From assembly GCA_964585535.1 (NCBI GenBank), contig CAZPDW010000066.1, positions 1 to 11,096 of the forward strand: DNA of 11,096 nucleotides, written 5' to 3'. The notes beneath the pieces are model-generated. The model was not told the origin of the DNA and made no database searches. It saw nothing but the letters and a program-made list of their open reading frames with translations. Positions 6,589 to 11,096 of this stretch are shown in pieces. The stretch is from JAUVYV01 sp964585535 (GTDB lineage Bacteria; Planctomycetota; Phycisphaerae; Sedimentisphaerales; Anaerobacaceae). Position numbers and translations under genes: made by a program. How positions within the stretch are numbered: the stretch's first letter is position 1; each line of letters opens with the position of its first letter.

Positions 6589-8160
6589 TCAGTCCTGAAG
6601 CAGACTTTTTCCCGTCATCTGCTCCGGCTGGGCCAGGCCCATCATTTCGAGCAGCGTCGGGGCTATATCGGCCAATATCCCGCCCTGCCGCAGCTTTCGG
6701 CCCTTGTAGCGTTCGTCGAAGATGATTAGAGGCACATCACCTGTCGTATGGGCGGTATGCGGCTTGTCGGGCGCAGCGTCTATCATCTTCTCGAAGTTGC
6801 CGTGGTCGGCCGTCACTATCGCTGCGCCGCCCATAGCCCTGAGCTTGTCGAGAACCCTGCCCACACATTCGTCAACCACCTCGGCGGCCCTGATTGCCGC
6901 CTCGAGAATACCGGTGTGCCCGACCATATCGGGATTGGCAAAGTTCACTACCATCGCATCGTACTTACCCGAATCCAGCCGTTCCAGCACCACCTCCGTC
7001 ACCTCGTATGCGCTCATCTCGGGCTTGAGGTCGTATGTCCGCACACGGGGCGAGGGCACAATCTGCCGGTCCTCACCGGCAAACGGCTTTTCGGTGTAGT
7101 CGTTGAAAAAGAAGGTAACATGAGCGTACTTTTCCGTCTCTGCGCAGCGAAACTGCTTCAAGCCCAGCGAGCTGATGTACGCACCAAGGATGTTCTTCAT
7201 CCTGGGCGGTTTGGGAAATGCCACCGGCGCGGCAATTGTGGCGTCGTATTCGGTCAGACAGACGTAGTATATGTCGGGTTTGCTCGTCCTGGCGAAATCC
7301 TTGAAGTCCGCATCGACAAACGCCCTTGTAATCTCACGGGGCCGGTCGCCCCGGAAATTGAAAAATATCACGCCGTCGCCGTCGGCTATTGTCCCGATTG
7401 GCTCGTTGTCTTCGTTGACGATGCAGGTCGGCTCGATGAACTCGTCTGTCACATCTCTTGCATAACTGTTGGCCACCGCCTCGGCGGCGCTTGCCGCCCT
7501 GAGTCCTTTGCCTGTTCTGAGGCAGTTGTATGCCCTTTCGACCCTGTTCCATCTGCTGTCACGGTCCATCGCATAGAACCTGCCCGTCACCGATGCGATT
7601 TTGCCCGCCCCTATCTCGACGGCCTTTTTCTCGATTTGGGCGATGTAGCCGGCGCCGCTGTCCGGCGGTGAGTCCCGACCGTCCATAAAAGCGTGGATAA
7701 AGACCCGCTCGATACCGTTTCTTTTGGCAAGCTCCAGAAGCGCATATAAATGTTCCAAAAACGAGTGTACGCCGATGTCGCTGCAGAGTCCCATAACGTG
7801 CATCCGGCCTTTGCGCCGTTTTATAAACTCGACCATTTTGCCGAACTGGTCGTTCTCGAAAAACGAGCCGTCGCGAATCGCCCTGCTTATCCGGACCGAT
7901 TCCTGCGGGGCGATTCTGCCTGCACCGATGTTCTGATGGCCCACCTCGCTGTTGCCCATCGTGCCGGCCGGCAGCCCCACGTATTCGCCGCTGGTGTGAA
8001 TAAGGCAATTCGGGTACTCAGCCATCAGCATATCGTCAACGACCGTTGTTGCACGTTTAGCCGAATTGTATTCGTCTTGCGCCGAATCCGGGTTGTAACC
8101 CCAGCCGTCACGGATAATAAGCACAAACGGCTTGCGTTCAAGTGTCACTTTTTTTGCCAT
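6589..8160 (-). CDS. gpmI: 2,3-bisphosphoglycerate-independent phosphoglycerate mutase
   Basis: Interconverts 3- and 2-phosphoglycerate in glycolysis and gluconeogenesis, as a cytosolic two-metal (Mn) enzyme of the alkaline-phosphatase superfamily. 523 residues from the ATG at 8160, close to the usual ~510. Motifs: RDGWG (17-21; Asp18 metal ligand), GTMGNSEVGHQNIGAGR (66-82; Ser71 is the phosphorylated serine), HAFMDGRDSPPDSG, DRDSRWNRVERAYN, FFNFRGDRPREITRAF, NFANPDMVGHTG and VTADHGNFEKM, all as expected for an active enzyme. The start is uncertain. GGAAAGG (8174-8180) is 13 bases from the ATG, 7 bases from an in-frame TTG at 8166, and 1 base from an in-frame GTG at 8172, so TTG initiation two codons earlier is possible. 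It is transcribed leftward from a good promoter at 8248-8276, and is the first gene before the mutL-importer block. Confidence 0.96.
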   Translation of the reverse strand: MAKKVTLERKPFVLIIRDGWGYNPDSAQDEYNSAKRATTVVDDMLMAEYPNCLIHTSGEYVGLPAGTMGNSEVGHQNIGAGRIAPQESVRISRAIRDGSFFENDQFGKMVEFIKRRKGRMHVMGLCSDIGVHSFLEHLYALLELAKRNGIERVFIHAFMDGRDSPPDSGAGYIAQIEKKAVEIGAGKIASVTGRFYAMDRDSRWNRVERAYNCLRTGKGLRAASAAEAVANSYARDVTDEFIEPTCIVNEDNEPIGTIADGDGVIFFNFRGDRPREITRAFVDADFKDFARTSKPDIYYVCLTEYDATIAAPVAFPKPPRMKNILGAYISSLGLKQFRCAETEKYAHVTFFFNDYTEKPFAGEDRQIVPSPRVRTYDLKPEMSAYEVTEVVLERLDSGKYDAMVVNFANPDMVGHTGILEAAIRAAEVVDECVGRVLDKLRAMGGAAIVTADHGNFEKMIDAAPDKPHTAHTTGDVPLIIFDERYKGRKLRQGGILADIAPTLLEMMGLAQPEQMTGKSLLQD

Positions 8161-8194
8161 TTTCAAGACCACGCCTTTCCATAAAAAGCAATAG

Positions 8195-8216
8195 AGACGA
8201 GGCGCCGGCCTCGTCT
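8195..8216 (-). promoter_or_regulatory. Perfect hairpin in the gpmI 5' leader
   Basis: AGACGAGGC and GCCTCGTCT form a 9-bp perfect stem with a 4-base loop. It lies between the predicted transcription start (~8241) and the ribosome site (8174-8180) of gpmI. The downstream T-run in the minus strand begins about 8 bases after the stem, so it is a weak terminator candidate. It may be an attenuator, a protein-binding site or a 5' stabiliser. Confidence 0.45.
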
Positions 8217-8247
8217 TTGGCTTGCAGGACGACCAGATTTACCGGAT

Positions 8248-8276
8248 ATGATACGAGCCCGTTGTGGGTCTGTCAA
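8248..8276 (-). promoter_or_regulatory. Sigma70-type promoter for gpmI
   Basis: On the minus strand, TTGACA (8276-8271) is followed by a 17-base spacer and TATCAT (8253-8248): a perfect -35, optimal spacing and a 5/6 -10. Predicted transcription start is about 8241, giving a leader of roughly 80 bases before the ATG at 8160. Prediction is from consensus match only. Confidence 0.65.
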
Positions 8277-8327
8277 ACATTTACAAAAACCACCCCTTCA
8301 AAAAAATGCCGCCCGGCCCAAAAGTTT

Positions 8328-8355
8328 TTGACAGGTTCGGTCGCTTTGGTATAAT
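8328..8355 (+). promoter_or_regulatory. Extended -10 sigma70-type promoter for the TPR lipoprotein gene
   Basis: TTGACA (8328-8333), 16-base spacer, TATAAT (8350-8355), preceded by TG at 8347-8348, so it also fits the extended -10 form. Both hexamers are perfect. Predicted start is about 8362, giving a ~70-base leader to the ATG at 8434. It is divergent from the gpmI promoter, with the two -35 boxes about 50 bases apart. Confidence 0.75.
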
Positions 8356-8433
8356 TGCTCCACTGAATGTAAATGACTGCTGTCTGTGAAGATATGTAAG
8401 AACTTTCTCTTATTCACGAACGGGGAAAAAGGG

Positions 8434-9423
8434 ATGTCCGGTAGCAGGGACGCTCGTCTTATAATTGCTGCGTGTCTGGTTGGCTTTGCGCTGTTGTTCT
8501 CCCCCGGCTGTGCGCCCAAACAGCAGGCCGTCGAGCTTTACGTCGATGCCGTTATGCTAAAAGAGCTGAACGAAAACGACGGGGCCGTCGAAAAGCTAAA
8601 CCAGGCCGTGAAGGTCAACAGCCGTTTCTCGCTCGCACACTCGCTGCTCGGCGAGATTTACGAACAGCTCAATGACTACCAAAAAAGTGCCGCCGCCTAC
8701 GAAGACGCCGCCCGGCTTAATCCGTGGTCGTTCAAGGATTACTTTGCCCTCGGCCGGGTTTACAAAACAATGAAAAAATTCACTCTTGCCGTCAATGCAT
8801 ACCGAAGGGCCTGTGAGCTTAGGCCGGACCATCTACAGGCGCATTTCGATGCCGCCAAGTGCTATTACGAGTTGAAGGACTTTAATGACGCCCTTATTTA
8901 CGGCAAACGGGCCGAGCAGATTGACCCGAACGCAGTGGAGTTGCAGCAACTGTTAGGCGGTATCTACGATTCTCAAAAAGATTATGAACATTCAATCGCC
9001 TCTTACAAACGGGCTCTCGAAATTGACAGTGACAGTCCCGATATTATACTGTCGCTGGCCGTCGCATACCTGAGGACAAACCGGAATGCCCCGGCTAAGG
9101 AGCTGCTCGGCGCCGTCATACAATTGCAGCCGGAAAATAATACCGCCTATCAGTATCTCGGGTACTGCTACCTGCAGCTCAAAGATGGGGACAAGGCGGT
9201 CGAAAACTACAAAAAAGCCATCGAGCTCAATGACCAGGATTGGCAGGCGTACCGGGGCCTTGGGGTTGCCTATATGCTCGGGGCTTTGAATGCCGGCGAC
9301 GATGCGTTGAAGACCCGGGCCGTGGAGCAGTGGCGGCGCTGCCTGGAAATAAAACCCGACCAGCCCCGCCGAGACCGGCTGCTAAAGCTCATAGACAGAT
9401 ACTCGACCACAGACCACAGATAG
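8434..9423 (+). CDS. TPR-repeat lipoprotein
   Basis: Probably a periplasmic scaffold attached to a membrane by lipid. The ATG at 8434 is preferred because GGGG stands 8 bases upstream and the protein then has a compact signal peptide: basic start, hydrophobic stretch (9-22), and Ser-Pro-Gly-Cys with the lipidated Cys at 26 (Pro at -2 is slightly unusual for a lipobox). An in-frame GTG at 8386 would add 16 residues and lacks a ribosome site. The mature protein is about eight consecutive 34-residue tetratricopeptide repeats (~32-315), recognisable by the spaced A/Y/G and A-x-x-x-Y-x-x-A-x-x-L-x-P pattern (for example AYRRACELRPD, SYKRALEIDSD, NYKKAIELNDQ). Such repeats bind partner proteins; the partner is unknown. 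The last residues (STTDHR) are encoded by a 7-bp tandem repeat. 329 residues in all. lspA follows after 56 bases on the same strand. Confidence 0.88.
   Translation: MSGSRDARLIIAACLVGFALLFSPGCAPKQQAVELYVDAVMLKELNENDGAVEKLNQAVKVNSRFSLAHSLLGEIYEQLNDYQKSAAAYEDAARLNPWSFKDYFALGRVYKTMKKFTLAVNAYRRACELRPDHLQAHFDAAKCYYELKDFNDALIYGKRAEQIDPNAVELQQLLGGIYDSQKDYEHSIASYKRALEIDSDSPDIILSLAVAYLRTNRNAPAKELLGAVIQLQPENNTAYQYLGYCYLQLKDGDKAVENYKKAIELNDQDWQAYRGLGVAYMLGALNAGDDALKTRAVEQWRRCLEIKPDQPRRDRLLKLIDRYSTTDHR
9405..9418 (+). repeat. Heptamer tandem repeat GACCACA x2
   Basis: Two exact adjacent copies of GACCACA at the very end of the TPR gene, just before its TAG stop. They encode the final Ser-Thr-Thr-Asp-His. 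A second, different heptamer array begins 28 bases further on. Confidence 0.6.
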
Positions 9424-9446
9424 TAGGCCAAAGACAAAGGGCTAAA

Positions 9447-9480
9447 TCGAAAATCGAAAGTCGAAAATCGAAAATCAAAG
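9447..9480 (+). repeat. Heptamer tandem repeat TCGAAAA, about five copies
   Basis: Successive units TCGAAAA, TCGAAAG, TCGAAAA, TCGAAAA and a degenerate TCAAAG fill almost all of the space between the TPR gene and lspA. The array runs up to the proposed lspA GTG start and replaces any normal ribosome site there. It is AT-rich against a GC-rich background. Confidence 0.8.
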
Positions 9481-9995
9481 TGAGCCTTCCGCCGTTTTCG
9501 GCCCATCTTATTTTCTTCTCCCTGTTCGCCGGGGGTCTTGCCCTGGATTTGGCCAGCAAGTTCGCTGTCTTTGCCCGGCTGGGCGAACCGGGCGCAGAGC
9601 CGGTCTCAATCGTGAACGGCATTGTCCGATTAGTCGCCTACAAAAATGACGGTGCGGCCTTCGGGATAGCGGCCGGTCAACGAGGCCTGCTGATTGCCGT
9701 CTCGGTCGTTGCGCTGCTCGTGGTTGTCGGCCTTTTTCTTCTCGGAGGACGCAGACGCCGGCTTGTCCATATTGCTCTCGGTTTATTCGCCGCAGGAGTC
9801 TGCGGAAACCTCTACGACCGAATCTTCAACGACGGGTTTGTCCGTGATTTCATCGACGTTGTCTATTGGCCCGGAAAACACTGGCCCGCCTTCAACGTCG
9901 CCGACAGCATGCTTTGTATCGCCGTGGCCCTGCTCATCGCATCGAGTATCTTTACTCGCAAACCCTATCAAGAACGTGTTCCGCCACAAAAATAG
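9480..9995 (+). CDS. lspA: Lipoprotein signal peptidase (signal peptidase II)
   Basis: Inner-membrane aspartic protease that removes signal peptides from lipid-modified prolipoproteins. Starting at GTG 9480 it has 171 residues, typical for the family. Further upstream the frame is open but encodes only repeat and shadow sequence. Motifs: LDLASKF (22-28, conserved Asp23), NDGAAFGI (56-63), GNLYDRIF...GFVRDFIDV (109-127; catalytic Asp113) and FNVADS (138-143; catalytic Asp142). Four membrane segments fit (about 8-26, 46-64, 69-88, 95-112 or 144-158, depending on how they are drawn). No Shine-Dalgarno is visible because the heptamer array occupies that place, so the start is moderately uncertain. 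It is probably co-transcribed with the upstream lipoprotein gene. Its last 44 bases overlap the end of the convergent nuclease-family gene. Confidence 0.9.
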   Translation: MSLPPFSAHLIFFSLFAGGLALDLASKFAVFARLGEPGAEPVSIVNGIVRLVAYKNDGAAFGIAAGQRGLLIAVSVVALLVVVGLFLLGGRRRRLVHIALGLFAAGVCGNLYDRIFNDGFVRDFIDVVYWPGKHWPAFNVADSMLCIAVALLIASSIFTRKPYQERVPPQK

Positions 9996-10347
9996 GCGCG
10001 CCTGACGCCGCTCCAAGCGCTATCGCATCCGAAGGGCGAGAATCAATTTCCACAACCTGACCGTTCATCATAAGATGAATCTTCGCATAGAAGGTGTGAC
10101 TGCGCAGGTCGTTTATCACTATCTTTTCTATTTTGGCGCCAAGCCCTTTGATTACGCTGTCTAACAAATCGTGTGTCATCGGACGCGGCGGCGTAAGACC
10201 CTTCAGCCGGCGGTCGATGGCGAAAATCTCGACTATCCCGATAACTATCGGGAAACTCCGTTGCCCGTGACGCTCTTTTAAAACTATCACCTGCTGGTCG
10301 GATGACTCGTTGATTATTATGCGTGACAGCTCTACTTCAACGTCCAT
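9952..10347 (-). CDS. Bifunctional nuclease family protein (DUF151/BFN)
   Basis: 131 residues, a single BFN domain. Members in plants and some bacteria are reported as bifunctional RNase/DNase; the bacterial role is not well known. Recognisable landmarks are FPIVIGIVEIFAIDRRLKG (32-50), RPMTHDLLDSVI (55-66), KIVINDLRSHTFYAKI (75-90) and IDSRPSDAIALG (101-112). The ATG at 10347 has AAGGGG 8 bases upstream. It follows valS by 20 bases on the same strand, so the two are probably one transcript. The C terminus (DRVCE) is encoded opposite the last codons of lspA. Confidence 0.9.
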   Translation of the reverse strand: MDVEVELSRIIINESSDQQVIVLKERHGQRSFPIVIGIVEIFAIDRRLKGLTPPRPMTHDLLDSVIKGLGAKIEKIVINDLRSHTFYAKIHLMMNGQVVEIDSRPSDAIALGAASGAPIFVAEHVLDRVCE

Positions 10348-10367
10348 CTCAGAATCCCCTTACCTTT

Positions 10368-11096
10368 TCAGCTACCCAGCTCCGCAAGATGCTTCTCGAT
10401 GGTCTCCAACTGCTCCTTCAGTTTGCCGAGCCGCTCTTTTGCCTGCGCGACAACCTCCGGCCTGGCCTTCGCTACGAAATTCTCGTTCGCTAACTTCGCT
10501 TCGACACCTTTCAACGAACCGGCAATCCGCTCTTTTTGCTTGGCCAGCCGCTGCCGTTCCGCCTGCGGGTCAATCACGTCGTGCACATAGATTTGCATAT
10601 CGCCCACTATCACAGTAGCGGCATTGCCGGGTTTCGCTGTCCCGGTACCGGCTGTGAATTCCCCGACCCCGGCCATCCGGCAAATGAGCCCGGCGTTTTC
10701 GTTCAGTATCTTCGCAGCATCGGCCGGTACGTCTGCCGAGCATGCCGGCCTTGCCGACAAAGGAATGTTGTACTTATTTTTGATATCCCTTGCCGCTCGA
10801 ATGGGGGCCTGCGTTATTGAAATCTGTTTTTCCGCATCCTCGTCCACCAACCGGTCGATACGACCCGGCCATTCGGCAATCGCTAATGCCTCGGCCTGTT
10901 TGCTCTCGACAAGACCTTTCAGCTTCCTTGCCGGCGCAATCTCGTTTAGCTTCTGGAATATCCCTTCGGTAATAAACGGCACAAACGGATGCAGCAGCCG
11001 AAGTGTCACATCGAGAACAAACGCCAGCACGTTTTGTGCAGTCGGCCTTTCCTGCTCATCGGCCATCCGCGGCTTTACCCACTCGAGATACCAGTC
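10368..11096 (-). CDS. valS: Valyl-tRNA synthetase, C-terminal part (5' truncated by window)
   Basis: Charges tRNA-Val. 242 residues are visible and the frame runs off the right edge (first codons read Asp-Trp-Tyr-Leu-Glu-Trp-Val-Lys-Pro-Arg). The catalytic domain with HIGH and KMSKS lies outside. What remains is the end of the anticodon-binding domain (LLHPFVPFITEGIFQKLNE, just after the MADEQERPTAQN segment) and the C-terminal coiled-coil arm (about the last 70 residues: AERQRLAKQKERI, KLANENFVAKARPEVV, KERLGKLKEQLETIEKHL). That arm is specific to ValRS among the class Ia enzymes and contacts tRNA. The ending LAELGS is followed by TGA, and the BFN gene starts 20 bases later. Confidence 0.94.
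   Translation of the reverse strand, partial: DWYLEWVKPRMADEQERPTAQNVLAFVLDVTLRLLHPFVPFITEGIFQKLNEIAPARKLKGLVESKQAEALAIAEWPGRIDRLVDEDAEKQISITQAPIRAARDIKNKYNIPLSARPACSADVPADAAKILNENAGLICRMAGVGEFTAGTGTAKPGNAATVIVGDMQIYVHDVIDPQAERQRLAKQKERIAGSLKGVEAKLANENFVAKARPEVVAQAKERLGKLKEQLETIEKHLAELGS

Noticed and set aside
6748..7671. 307-codon plus-strand frame opposite gpmI
   Set aside because: Mirror frame of a conserved enzyme gene; composition (His, Arg, Val, Gly, Cys) and lack of motifs indicate a shadow.
8373..8399. Nine-codon upstream ORF (including stop) in the leader of the TPR gene, plus an ATG-TAA at 8367
   Set aside because: No ribosome site precedes them, and short chance ORFs are common; nothing in the peptide suggests a leader peptide.
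8386..8433. GTG start at 8386 for the TPR lipoprotein
   Set aside because: It would put 16 extra residues ahead of the signal peptide and has no ribosome site, while ATG 8434 has GGGG at good spacing.
9240..9479. N-terminal extension of lspA to 9240
   Set aside because: This part lies over the TPR gene in another frame and over the heptamer array; the family begins just before the first membrane segment, matching GTG 9480.
1..11096. CRISPR arrays, tRNA genes, transposases, phage or defence genes
   Set aside because: I saw no spaced direct repeats, tRNA cloverleaf, DDE or integrase motifs, or known defence domains on either strand.

Overview
The window looks like a piece of a planctomycete chromosome, most likely class Phycisphaerae (Sedimentisphaerales-like). 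This is inferred from three things: a large secreted protein ending in a dockerin-type double calcium loop, moderately high GC with weak or irregular Shine-Dalgarno sites, and short heptamer repeat arrays between genes. No 16S gene or other decisive marker is present. Almost everything is intact housekeeping or transport coding sequence, and no intergenic stretch exceeds 300 bases.

Layout: (1) Positions 1-1845 (+) hold the 3' part of a secreted multidomain protein: beta-rich N-terminal region, carboxypeptidase-regulatory-like fold, PPC-like domain, dockerin-like C terminus. A hairpin follows at 1859-1879. (2) Positions 8160-1903 (-) hold a five-gene block, transcribed right to left: gpmI (glycolysis), then about 140 bp with an elaborate inverted-repeat structure, then mutL (mismatch repair), a periplasmic metal-chelate/corrinoid binding protein, a FecCD/BtuC-type permease and its ATPase. 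From mutL onward the genes are tightly packed. Two junctions are 4-base ATGA overlaps, so mutL seems translationally coupled to an importer of vitamin B12 or a ferric chelate. (3) Positions 8161-8433 are a divergent promoter region with a near-consensus sigma70-type promoter for each direction and a perfect hairpin in the gpmI leader. (4) Positions 8434-9995 (+) encode a TPR-repeat lipoprotein followed by lspA (lipoprotein signal peptidase), so a lipoprotein gene sits beside the enzyme that processes lipoproteins. The junction carries two 7-bp tandem repeat arrays. (5) Positions 11096-9952 (-) hold the 3' end of valS and a bifunctional-nuclease-family (DUF151) gene. The latter overlaps the end of lspA by 44 bp, tail to tail.

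I did not find a defence system, CRISPR array, transposase, phage gene or tRNA. The least explained items are the structured element upstream of mutL (6474-6552), the heptamer arrays at the TPR/lspA junction, and the mutL-importer operon. I see no convincing new multi-gene system.
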